From: Cyclobacterium marinum DSM 745 | Lineage (GTDB): Bacteria; Bacteroidota; Bacteroidia; Cytophagales; Cyclobacteriaceae | Assembly (NCBI RefSeq): GCF_000222485.1 | Contig: NC_015914.1 | Coordinates: 5,872,001 to 5,936,000, forward strand | Direction: 5' to 3' | DNA length: 64,000 nucleotides | Notes under the pieces: model-generated | The model's database searches: none | Told to the model about the DNA's origin: nothing | What the model saw: the letters and a program-made list of their open reading frames with translations, nothing else | In this document: positions 1 through 8,165 of the stretch, piece by piece | Layout: every line of letters begins with the position of its first letter | Position numbering within the stretch: the first letter of the stretch is position 1 | Translations under genes and position numbers: made by a program

Positions 1-1
1 T

Positions 2-814
2 TTGGAAGGGATAATCGTGGCACAAGGTAACAAGACCAATGGTTATAGTTTGTATATTCAAAACAATTCAATATACTGGTTGGTAAAACAAAATGGAAAA
101 ACCTACCAAGCTGTTTCAAGAGGAAAAATACCCAATCAACAATTTGTATTGAAAGCAAGCCTGAAGAAGGGTGGAACAATGGAAATAAGCATTGATGACA
201 TTGCACTTGCAAAAAGCAATGCCCAAGGCCTTTTTACTGAAAATTTTGACCAAGATAGGGTTAGAATTGGGCATGATAACATGGGTTCTTCTCAGGTAGG
301 AGAATACAAGGATCGTTTTTACTTTAATGGGAGAATGAATTCAAGGTCATCTTACCTCAACCTTAAAGTACCAATATTAGGGGATGAACTTAAATCCCTT
401 GGATCAGAACAAACTCAGATTCCAACAAGCAGTGGTAATCCAGTAACTATCAAGATGGGAGTAATCGCCCATGAAATGAAATTTGATAAAGCCAGCTTTA
501 AGGTGAAAGCAGGTCAACAGGTAACCATTGATTTCGTGAACAATGATTTTATGCAGCATAATCTATTGATAGGAAAAGTCGGAAGTTTGGAGGTCATAGG
601 CAAAGCAGCAGATGAATTGGCGAGGGACCCCAAGGGCATCGATATAAATTTTACCCCAAAGATACCAGAGATAATTGCTGCTATTCCATTAGTGAATCCT
701 GACAACAATGAAAGCTTGGTATTCATTGCTCCAAGAACCCCGGGAGAATACCCATTTTTATGTACTGTTCCGGGGCACTGGAGAATAATGAATGGAATAA
801 TGATTGTAGAATAA
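2..814 (+). CDS. C-terminal part of a secreted protein: ConA-like domain plus cupredoxin (partial)
   Basis: The reading frame is open from the window edge, so the true start lies upstream. The first ~130 residues resemble the concanavalin A-like domain found at the C-terminus of some arylsulfatases and LamG proteins (a motif like VAQGNKTNGYSLYI and alternating beta-strand pattern). Residues ~150-270 form a plastocyanin/azurin-like cupredoxin: a His in QHN after the IDFVNND strand, and near the end FLCTVPGHWRIMNG, giving the expected Cys, His and Met type-1 copper ligands. The protein probably acts outside the cytoplasm in electron transfer or copper binding attached to an enzyme upstream. It ends 21 bp before the epimerase gene and is probably co-transcribed with it. 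The identity of the missing N-terminal part cannot be seen. Confidence 0.8.
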   Translation: MEGIIVAQGNKTNGYSLYIQNNSIYWLVKQNGKTYQAVSRGKIPNQQFVLKASLKKGGTMEISIDDIALAKSNAQGLFTENFDQDRVRIGHDNMGSSQVGEYKDRFYFNGRMNSRSSYLNLKVPILGDELKSLGSEQTQIPTSSGNPVTIKMGVIAHEMKFDKASFKVKAGQQVTIDFVNNDFMQHNLLIGKVGSLEVIGKAADELARDPKGIDINFTPKIPEIIAAIPLVNPDNNESLVFIAPRTPGEYPFLCTVPGHWRIMNGIMIVE

Positions 815-835
815 GCGCAAAAATATAAATAAGAT

Positions 836-1696
836 ATGGCTTTAAACATTAAATTAGGGGTAAGCACTTGGCTTTGGACCTCTCCATTTGACACAGCAAC
901 TGTTTCTCTATTCCCTAAAATCAAGGAAATGGGTTTTGACACTGTAGAAATACCGGTAGAAGATCCCTACTTAATAGACACCAAAATAGTAAGCAAGGCT
1001 TTAAAAGACAATGGCCTCTCTCCTATCATTTGTGCTGCTTTCGGCACAAATAGAGACCTAACCCATGATGACCCTTCATTTCATCAAACCAGTTTAGATT
1101 ATATTCAGGCCTGTTTCGATACCAGTGCAGCCCTAGGAGCTAAATTTGTAGCCGGACCAATGTATTCAGCTGTAGGTAAAGCTCGCTTGGTATCTCCTGA
1201 GCAAAAAAAAATTGAATGGCAGAGAGCCGTATCCAATTTGGAGAAGGTTTGTCGGATGGCTGAGAATTCAGGTCAAAAAATTGCTCTAGAACCTTTAAAT
1301 AGGTTTGAAACCGACCTGATCAACACTACCTCTGATTTGATGAAGTTGATAGCAGACATCAATCATCCTGCTGCCGGAGTACTGCTTGATGGATTTCATA
1401 TGAATATTGAAGAACCAAGCATCGAAGCAGCAATTTTACAGGCAGGTGAAAAACTCATCCATGTGCAGGTGTCTGAAAATCACCGAGGAACTCCGGGAAC
1501 CGGGCAAACTCGATGGGAAGAATTTAGGACAGGACTCGAAAAAATCAATTATCAAGGAGCAGTAACGATAGAAAGTTTCACACCTGAAATAAAAGAATTG
1601 GCCGGGGCGGTATGCATATGGCGTAATTTTGCAGAGAGCCAGGACAAATTTGCGGCTGAGGGCTATAAATTTTTAAAGAATTGGTCTAATCAATAA
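836..1696 (+). CDS. Sugar phosphate isomerase/epimerase family TIM-barrel protein
   Basis: A 286-residue protein of the xylose-isomerase-like TIM-barrel family, closest in look to D-tagatose/D-psicose 3-epimerases. Expected divalent-metal ligands are visible: E152 (LEPLNRFETD), D185 (LLDGFHMN), H209 (LIHVQVSENHRG) and E246 (TIESF), and the HRGTPGTG loop after strand 7 is typical. These enzymes interconvert ketoses or keto-sugar derivatives through an enediol. No signal peptide is seen, so it should be cytoplasmic. It sits between the cupredoxin protein and a Gfo/Idh/MocA oxidoreductase, a pairing common in Bacteroidota sugar-oxidation clusters. The exact substrate is unknown; 3-keto-sugar handling is an inference from context. 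Confidence 0.85.
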   Translation: MALNIKLGVSTWLWTSPFDTATVSLFPKIKEMGFDTVEIPVEDPYLIDTKIVSKALKDNGLSPIICAAFGTNRDLTHDDPSFHQTSLDYIQACFDTSAALGAKFVAGPMYSAVGKARLVSPEQKKIEWQRAVSNLEKVCRMAENSGQKIALEPLNRFETDLINTTSDLMKLIADINHPAAGVLLDGFHMNIEEPSIEAAILQAGEKLIHVQVSENHRGTPGTGQTRWEEFRTGLEKINYQGAVTIESFTPEIKELAGAVCIWRNFAESQDKFAAEGYKFLKNWSNQ

Positions 1697-1737
1697 ACCA
1701 AAATTAATCATAAGTTATAAACCCAAAATTTGTGGAA

Positions 1738-2850
1738 ATGAATAAAAAACTAAACATTGCAATCATAGGACTGGGATTTGGTGCAGAATTTATCCCTATC
1801 TATCAAAAACATCCTGAAGCAAATATATATGCCATTTGCCAAAGGAATAAAGAAAAATTGAATGAGATAGGTAATGCATTTGGGATAGAAAAAAGATATT
1901 CTGACTATGATGAATTGCTAAAAGACCCTGAAATCGATGCGGTTCACATTAACACACCAATACAAGCACATGCAGAACAATCCCTTAAAGCCTTACGGGC
2001 CGGCAAACATGTAGCTTGTACTGTTCCCATGGCTACAACAGTGGAAGAGTGTCGTCAAATCGTGGAAGAAACCGAGCGAACGGGTCTTACTTATATGATG
2101 ATGGAGACAGTAATTTATAGTCGGGAGTTCTTATTTGTTAAGGAGATGTATGAAAGTGGGGCCATGGGAAAACTTCAATTTTTGCGAGCAAGTCATCAAC
2201 AAGAAATGGCAGGTTGGCCAGGCTACTGGGAAGGCCTGCCTCCCATGCATTATGCCACCCACTGTGTAGGGCCGGTATTGGCTTTACCTAAGGCAGAGGC
2301 CGAATATGTATCATGCTTTGGTTCAGGAAGGATAGATGATAAGCTGATAGAAAAATACGGCTCTCCTTTTGCCATTGAGAGTTGCCATATCAAATTAAAA
2401 GACAGTGACCTTTCTGCAGAAGTAACTCGCTCTCTTTTCAATACTGCCCGGCAGTACAGAGAGAGCTTTGATGCCTACGGATCAGAAAAATCTTTTGAAT
2501 GGACATTGATTGAACACGAGGACAGCGTAGTGCATAGCGGAGAAGTCCCTGAAAAAATTAAGATCCCTGATTATGCGCATTTACTACCTGAAGAAATTGC
2601 TCCATTCACTACTTCTGGAGTATATGATGAAGAGGACAATCAACACTTATCCTTTATTCAAGGGGCAGGCCATGGAGGATCCCACCCCCACTTGGTACAT
2701 GAGTTTATCAGTGCTTTGCAAGAAAAGCGGGATCCTTATCCGAATGCCAAACAATCTGCCAACATTACTTGTGTAGGTATTTTAGCGCATGAATCGGCCA
2801 TGAAAGGTGGAGAAAAAATCAAACTTCCATCCTTCACTTTTAATAGATAA
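1738..2850 (+). CDS. Gfo/Idh/MocA family oxidoreductase with a changed EKP motif
   Basis: About 370 residues: an N-terminal Rossmann NAD(P) domain (IAIIGLGFGAEF, residues 8-18) followed by the C-terminal alpha/beta domain of the family. I start at the ATG at 1738; a GTG two codons earlier (1732) is also in frame but adds nothing. The usual EKP motif, whose Lys takes part in cofactor binding and catalysis in this family, reads T95-V96-P97 here (GKHVACTVPMAT). This marks a divergent subfamily rather than a broken gene, since the rest is intact and full length. It is the last gene before the terminator at 2863-2897 and probably works with the epimerase upstream on a shared sugar or cyclitol substrate. 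Confidence 0.88.
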   Translation: MNKKLNIAIIGLGFGAEFIPIYQKHPEANIYAICQRNKEKLNEIGNAFGIEKRYSDYDELLKDPEIDAVHINTPIQAHAEQSLKALRAGKHVACTVPMATTVEECRQIVEETERTGLTYMMMETVIYSREFLFVKEMYESGAMGKLQFLRASHQQEMAGWPGYWEGLPPMHYATHCVGPVLALPKAEAEYVSCFGSGRIDDKLIEKYGSPFAIESCHIKLKDSDLSAEVTRSLFNTARQYRESFDAYGSEKSFEWTLIEHEDSVVHSGEVPEKIKIPDYAHLLPEEIAPFTTSGVYDEEDNQHLSFIQGAGHGGSHPHLVHEFISALQEKRDPYPNAKQSANITCVGILAHESAMKGGEKIKLPSFTFNR

Positions 2851-2862
2851 AGGAATTATTAA

Positions 2863-2897
2863 AAAAGGGCTTGGACAGATGATGTCCGAGCCCTTTT
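2863..2897 (+). terminator. Rho-independent terminator after the oxidoreductase gene
   Basis: A 15-bp stem (2863-2877 with 2883-2897, one G-U pair) around a 5-nt loop; the stem ends in a run of T. It closes the operon of the first three genes. Confidence 0.85.
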
Positions 2898-3140
2898 CAT
2901 GCCAAACATTTTCAAACATCCTTTAAATAAATGATATTTTATGATTAAGATCAATTCATCCATTAGCTTGGATTAATATAGTTGTATTCAAGGTTACACC
3001 AGAAGTTTAAACTATTTTTTAAAGTATTTAAAAGAAACCATCAAGATTTCTTTAATTTTGCAAAACAGCACTAAATATTACGCCAAATTTATCAGGGTAA
3101 AGGTATTTTTTCACCTATTCAAATAACTAAACAAAATTGA

Positions 3141-4610
3141 ATGAACATAACAATTGAGAATATCATATTGATAGGCTCTGTGCTATTATTTATTAGCATC
3201 ATTGTCGGAAAGCCAAGTTACCGTTTTGGGATACCAACTTTATTGCTTTTCCTAACCATAGGAATGTTAGCCGGCTCAGATGGTATTGGTGGTATCTATT
3301 TTGACAATCCTGAAGTTGCTCAATTTATAGGTATTGTTTCTCTCAATTTCATCCTTTTTTCTGGTGGCTTAGACACCAAATGGCCTTCGGTCAAACCGGT
3401 TCTAAAGGAAGGCATAGTACTTTCCACACTTGGAGTCTTTTTAACAGCCCTAGGGCTGGGATATTTCGTTTATTGGATCACTGATTTCACTTTATTTGAG
3501 AGTCTGCTTTTGGGGGCGATAGTTTCTTCCACTGATGCTGCAGCAGTATTTTCGATATTAAGGGGGAAAAATCTAGCCTTGAAAAAGAATTTAAGGCCCA
3601 CATTGGAATTGGAAAGCGGAAGTAATGATCCCATGGCCTATGTATTGACCATCGCATTTTTATCATTGGTACAGGAGCCTGATAAAGGTATAGCCTCAAT
3701 CCTACCACTTTTTATCTTACAAATGCTTATAGGTGGTGTTTCAGGACTTCTTTTTGGTAAACTTAGCAAATGGATTATTAATAATATTAAACTTGATTTT
3801 GAAGGGCTTTATCCTGCATTGACCATTGCCTTGATGTTCATAACTTTTTCTGCTACAAATACAGTTTATGGTAATGGGTTTCTGGCCATTTATATATGTT
3901 CAGTCTACCTAGGCAACCAAAACATTATTCATAAAAACACCATACTAAGAATGTTTGATGGCTTGGCTTGGTTGATGCAAATTGTATTGTTCCTTACTCT
4001 GGGCTTACTTGTCTTCCCCACACAGATAATTCCATATATAGGCATTGGACTAATCATTTCATTATTCTTGATATTTATTGCGCGTCCGCTAGCAGTATTT
4101 ATCTCTCTCATACCATTTAAAATGAAACTTCGGCGCAGGTTTTATATTTCTTGGGTGGGATTAAGGGGAGCTGTTCCTATTGTTTTTGCTACTTATCCAT
4201 TACTCGCAGGTATTGAAAAAGCCAATGTAATTTTCAACATCGTCTTCTTTGTGGCGCTTAGCTCTGTTTTGATTCAGGGCACCACCATTTCCCTGGTAGC
4301 AAAATGGCTCAAAGTAGGTCTTCCGGAAAGCGCAAAAAAACCTAAACTCACCGATGAGTTTATGGAAGAACATCCCAAGACCATTTTGAGAGAGATAAAA
4401 ATCAAAAAAAATACGGAGGCAATTGGGAAACAAATTGTAGATTTAAATTTCCCTAAAAACGCCATCATTGCAATGATAGAACGAGACGACAACTACCTCA
4501 TGCCTAATGGATCTACCATATTGGAAGTAAATGATAAATTAGTAGTTTTAACGGATAAAATAGAAAATATAAAAGATGTATACGCTTGCCTAAATATTGA
4601 TGAAGGGTAG
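3141..4610 (+). CDS. nhaP2: CPA1-type K+/H+ antiporter (NhaP2/CvrA family) with C-terminal RCK_C domain
   Basis: 489 residues with about 12 hydrophobic segments over residues 1-390, then a soluble TrkA-C/RCK_C domain at ~405-487. Family landmarks of the cation/proton antiporter fold include SSTDAAAVF (129-137) and the ESGSNDPMAY stretch (158-167) that carries the ion-binding Asp. The likely role is proton-coupled potassium efflux across the inner membrane, with the RCK_C domain sensing a ligand such as a nucleotide. It is a single-gene unit: a terminator lies upstream and ~700 bp of empty DNA downstream. A TAATTTTG element at 3053-3060 matches the Bacteroidota -7 box, but no good -33 box is seen. 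Na+ rather than K+ specificity cannot be excluded. Confidence 0.88.
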   Translation: MNITIENIILIGSVLLFISIIVGKPSYRFGIPTLLLFLTIGMLAGSDGIGGIYFDNPEVAQFIGIVSLNFILFSGGLDTKWPSVKPVLKEGIVLSTLGVFLTALGLGYFVYWITDFTLFESLLLGAIVSSTDAAAVFSILRGKNLALKKNLRPTLELESGSNDPMAYVLTIAFLSLVQEPDKGIASILPLFILQMLIGGVSGLLFGKLSKWIINNIKLDFEGLYPALTIALMFITFSATNTVYGNGFLAIYICSVYLGNQNIIHKNTILRMFDGLAWLMQIVLFLTLGLLVFPTQIIPYIGIGLIISLFLIFIARPLAVFISLIPFKMKLRRRFYISWVGLRGAVPIVFATYPLLAGIEKANVIFNIVFFVALSSVLIQGTTISLVAKWLKVGLPESAKKPKLTDEFMEEHPKTILREIKIKKNTEAIGKQIVDLNFPKNAIIAMIERDDNYLMPNGSTILEVNDKLVVLTDKIENIKDVYACLNIDEG

Positions 4611-5316
4611 GAAAGTAGGATACTGACGGACCATTTATTATCTTAGTATAACTACAAAATCATCATATTTTGTTTAGTGAATTTTATTTTTTTTGATTGT
4701 GGATTAACCCCTTACGATCATATTTCAATAAAAACAAATTTCAATAATTGAATATTGACATATTTATTTATCTTTAAAAATTGAATGGAAAGTGATAGTG
4801 GGATAAAAACCATAATTTAACAGCTTATAGGGATCTTTTTATCAGGAAATTCAAGTCATTTCATTTTCTTATCACCCAAAATAATTCCTAATAATTAATT
4901 ACTGCTAAAATCACCCGTAAAGGTTTTTGACCTTTTCACTTTAGCAAAGATAAAATTAATTTGTGCTGTAGACTTTAATCGAACCTACCAAGAAACTAAG
5001 TTTGGATTTATTTATAATTTCCAAAGAATTAGGATTTTTCACTTGAAAAATGTGGCGTAAATTCGTGTTTCTAATGGAATTCGATTGACAAAAGCTCCAT
5101 CTTATTTTAAGATTAGTTTTGGTCAAAAACCCAATAAATAAACAAAGGCAAATAAAATATAAGATTTTAAGTAAATTCTTTATTATATGAACTATTAATT
5201 ATAATTTTATAAATAATAATTCATTAAAATCATAAAAAATAAGTTTAAAATTCAATAATAAAAATAAATTATTATAAATTTCTTTTTTTTAAATCAAAAA
5301 TAATTATTCCAATTTT
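4611..5316. other. Long AT-rich intergenic region, no gene recognised
   Basis: About 700 bp without a credible coding frame. The last ~160 bp before the kinase gene are almost pure A/T. A TTG (4748-4750), 18-bp spacer and TATCTTTA (4769-4776) resemble a Bacteroidota -33/-7 promoter, but it lies more than 500 bp from the next start codon. The 15-mer containing TATCTTTA recurs upstream of the second kinase gene (around 8096-8110). I see no tRNA, repeat array or convincing hairpin. Confidence 0.6.
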
Positions 5317-7287
5317 ATGGAATTTAATAGTTCGTTCAAAAATAAAGGTCACATATTTAATCAAGCAGTAATTGCTTTTTGTTTAGTTTTAAGCCTATCT
5401 GTAATCTTAGGTTGGATTTTAGAACTGGCTGGTATATTGAGCATTATACCTCAGGCTGCCACGATGAAATTCAATACAGCATTAATCTTTCTTTTTTCGG
5501 GAATCATTTTACTCCTATCAGAAAAAAATAATTTCGGATCAAAACCCCTTTATAAGACATTGTCCTATCTAATAATTTTTATTGGGGCATTTACTATAGC
5601 TGAGCATTTGGGTTTGTCAATTGTATCCATAGACAACCTGATTATTCCGGATGAATTGACGGCAAAAAACCCCGGAAGAATGTCTCCGGCTACCGCCATT
5701 TGTTCAATTTTAATCGGAATTGGATTTTTAGCTGATTTATCATCGGGAAAGAATATCAATAAAGTAGGATTGTATGCATTCAAGTTTACGGCTATACTTT
5801 CTCTCGTAGCCATCATTTCGTATGTACTTTTGATACCACTTTCTAGCAAATCTTCATTTTTCAAATCAATGGCCATTCACACTTCCGGGCTATTTCTTTT
5901 GATTTCGACCTTACAATTATTTAACAACTCAAATTCTTCTTTTCACCAGATAGTTAATGAGGATTACGAAGGAAGTAAGTTAACTAGAAAAATTTTGCCG
6001 ATAATTATTCTATTTCCTATACTTTCTAGTTTCATATTCATTCTAGCTATTAATCAGGAAGTCATTTCAACTGAATTTGGCTTGGTAGCATATGCAGCTG
6101 TTTTTATACCCTTAAGTATAATTTATGTATCCTATATAGCCGTAGGTCTTAACAAATCTGAGAAAGAACGACGAATACTAGCCAAGGAACTGGAGGACAG
6201 CAATAAGTATTACCTCAAACGATTCCAGCAGGGTGTTGATCAGGTATCGCTCATTGGTACATTGGACACCAACCTAAACTTTACTTATGTAAATGATCTA
6301 TTCTGCGAGGTATTGAAATATAATAAAGATGAAATATTAAATAAAAATATTTCCATTCTACGGTCAGGTCATCATAACGTCGAATTCTATACTGATTTAT
6401 GGAAAAAAGTTGAATCAGGAGAAATTTGGGTTAATGAAATTAAAAACAAAGCAAAGGATGGCTCCTATCATTGGACATTAACGGCAATTATCCCTTTTAA
6501 AAATGAGAAAGGCGAAATTTTTGAATACATGTCCTTGAGTCAAAATATTACTGATAGAAAAACCGCCGAAGAGTCAAAAGGTGAATATCTCAAAAAGTTA
6601 GAATATAAAAACAAAGAACTTGAGCAATTTGCTTATGTAGCAAGTCACGATCTCCAAGAACCTTTACGGACCGTTAACAATTTTACAGAATTACTTGCAA
6701 AAAGGCGAACCGATTACTTTGATGAATTGGGGTTGAAAAGCTTACAATTCATTCAAGACGCTACAAGCAGAATGAGTGAGCTTATCAAAAATTTATTAGA
6801 TTATAACCGGTTGGACAAGGACAATATCTTGACTAAGATCAATTGCAACCAATTGGTTAAAGATGTAGAAAAAGACCTTAGCATGAATATCAAAGATGCT
6901 GAGGCTACCATAACTTACAATAATCTGCCTACGCTAATGGGTTATGAAACCCCACTGCGTTTGCTGTTCCAGAACCTCATCAATAACGCAATAAAGTTCA
7001 GAAAAAAAGACACCAAACCAATTATTGAAATTAATGCCAAACTTAATGGTGATGAATGGCTTTTTTCTATTCAGGACAATGGCATTGGCATTCCTACTAA
7101 ATATAAGGACAAAATCTTCGTAATTTTCCAAAGACTCCACAACAAAAACGAGTACGAAGGCTCAGGTATCGGACTTGCTCATTGTAGAAAAATTGTAGAT
7201 CTGCATCAAGGTCAAATTTGGGTAGATTCGATAAATGATGAAGGTAGCACCTTCTATTTTACCATAAAAATTAAAGAACATGACTAA
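5317..7287 (+). CDS. Membrane-bound PAS sensor histidine kinase (copy 1)
   Basis: 656 residues. The N-terminal ~280 residues carry about eight hydrophobic helices in an unnamed sensor region containing two look-alike motifs, TMKFNTALIFLFSGI and RMSPATAICSILIGI. A PAS domain follows (~305-425, ending in the usual TDRKTAEE linker), then a HisKA dimerisation helix with phospho-acceptor H444 in ASHDLQEPLR, and a HATPase_c domain with N box NLINNAIKFR, G1 box DNGIGIP and G2 box GSGIGLAHC. The SHDLQEPLR type is common in phytochrome-like kinases that pair with Rcp1-like regulators. The stop overlaps the response regulator start by 8 bp, indicating translational coupling. Signal sensed is unknown. 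It is a clear paralogue of the kinase at 8166. Confidence 0.92.
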   Translation: MEFNSSFKNKGHIFNQAVIAFCLVLSLSVILGWILELAGILSIIPQAATMKFNTALIFLFSGIILLLSEKNNFGSKPLYKTLSYLIIFIGAFTIAEHLGLSIVSIDNLIIPDELTAKNPGRMSPATAICSILIGIGFLADLSSGKNINKVGLYAFKFTAILSLVAIISYVLLIPLSSKSSFFKSMAIHTSGLFLLISTLQLFNNSNSSFHQIVNEDYEGSKLTRKILPIIILFPILSSFIFILAINQEVISTEFGLVAYAAVFIPLSIIYVSYIAVGLNKSEKERRILAKELEDSNKYYLKRFQQGVDQVSLIGTLDTNLNFTYVNDLFCEVLKYNKDEILNKNISILRSGHHNVEFYTDLWKKVESGEIWVNEIKNKAKDGSYHWTLTAIIPFKNEKGEIFEYMSLSQNITDRKTAEESKGEYLKKLEYKNKELEQFAYVASHDLQEPLRTVNNFTELLAKRRTDYFDELGLKSLQFIQDATSRMSELIKNLLDYNRLDKDNILTKINCNQLVKDVEKDLSMNIKDAEATITYNNLPTLMGYETPLRLLFQNLINNAIKFRKKDTKPIIEINAKLNGDEWLFSIQDNGIGIPTKYKDKIFVIFQRLHNKNEYEGSGIGLAHCRKIVDLHQGQIWVDSINDEGSTFYFTIKIKEHD

Positions 7288-7684
7288 GAAAGTTAAATGC
7301 ATACTATTGATTGATGATGATGAACCTACAAATTTTTTACATAAAATAATAATAAATGATTCAGGTCGGGCTGAAAAAGTAGTTGCCGTTCATAGTGGTT
7401 TTGAGGCGCTGGAATATTTAGAAAAAATGGAAGGCGGAAAATACCCTCAGCCAGAATTAATCTTTCTTGATATAAATATGCCGGCAATGAATGGATGGGA
7501 ATTTCTCGAAGAGTATGATCAACTGGACGAAGGAAAAAAAGGTAAAATTGTAGTAGTCATGCTAACCACATCAATTAACCCCGATGATAAAGAAAAAGCA
7601 TTAAGCAAAGGCTTTATTAACGGATTTTTTAATAAACCACTTACAGTTGAAATGATAGAAAAAGTTATTGATGAAAACTTTTAG
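7280..7684 (+). CDS. Single-domain response regulator (copy 1)
   Basis: A 134-residue receiver domain with no output domain. Acidic pocket LIDDDE near the N-terminus, phospho-acceptor D64 in FLDINMP, the switch Thr in MLTTS and the conserved Lys in FNKPL are all present. It resembles Rcp1/CheY-like regulators that act by protein contact or phosphorelay. It overlaps the upstream kinase gene by 8 bp and is surely its partner. A hairpin at 7722-7749 follows. By eye about 105 of 134 residues match the regulator at 10150, with no gaps. No downstream effector gene is adjacent, so the output is unknown. Confidence 0.93.
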   Translation: MTKKVKCILLIDDDEPTNFLHKIIINDSGRAEKVVAVHSGFEALEYLEKMEGGKYPQPELIFLDINMPAMNGWEFLEEYDQLDEGKKGKIVVVMLTTSINPDDKEKALSKGFINGFFNKPLTVEMIEKVIDENF

Positions 7685-8165
7685 TTTTCTTCTATTTCGA
7701 ATAAATAATAAACTAATCTGGGACCTGCTAATGAATAGATTGGCAGGTCTACTTTTATCTATAACGTAAACCGGTAAGCTTTCTAAATATTTAAATAATA
7801 GCAAATTTAGTTTTGATTTATTATCCTTTTCAGTTTTTCCACAAAGGAATATTCAATTTTAATTAATAATATATATATTTTTAACTAATTTTAGATTAAT
7901 ATTAAGTAGATAACACCTCACTATTAACTATTGAATTACAGTATTTAAACATTTAGTTCCATACAAATATTACATATTTTAACTTATAAAAACTCCTTTT
8001 ATTTCAACTAATTAACTTATTTATTGAACAAAAATTTAATTTAACCGTAACCCATACCATTACATTATCGACTATTTTTTTAATTTAAATAGTGAATTTA
8101 TTTATCTTTATATATTTTCAAAATTTATTCAGCAATTCATTTAGCCAGATCTATACCCATAATTC
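7685..8165. other. AT-rich intergenic region between the two kinase modules
   Basis: About 480 bp with the terminator noted near its left end and no coding frame. TATCTTTA at 8103-8110 lies 55 bp before the second kinase start and sits in a 15-mer also found at 4762-4776; it may be the -7 box, though no matching -33 box is seen. Confidence 0.55.
7722..7749 (+). terminator. Probable terminator after response regulator copy 1
   Basis: An 11-bp stem (7722-7732 with 7739-7749, one G-U pair) with a 6-nt loop, followed by a T-rich stretch (tactttt). It lies 38 bp past the stop codon. Confidence 0.65.

Noticed and set aside
514..942. 142-codon minus-strand frame over the cupredoxin and epimerase genes
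   Set aside because: It lies antisense to two well-supported genes and shows no family features.
4945..4952. Minus-strand TATCTTTG in the gap before the first kinase
   Set aside because: No minus-strand gene lies downstream within reach, and no -33 box is apparent.
5160..5316. Very AT-rich tract as a replication origin
   Set aside because: No DnaA-box cluster recognised and no dnaA, parA or gidA nearby; likely just AT-rich promoter DNA.
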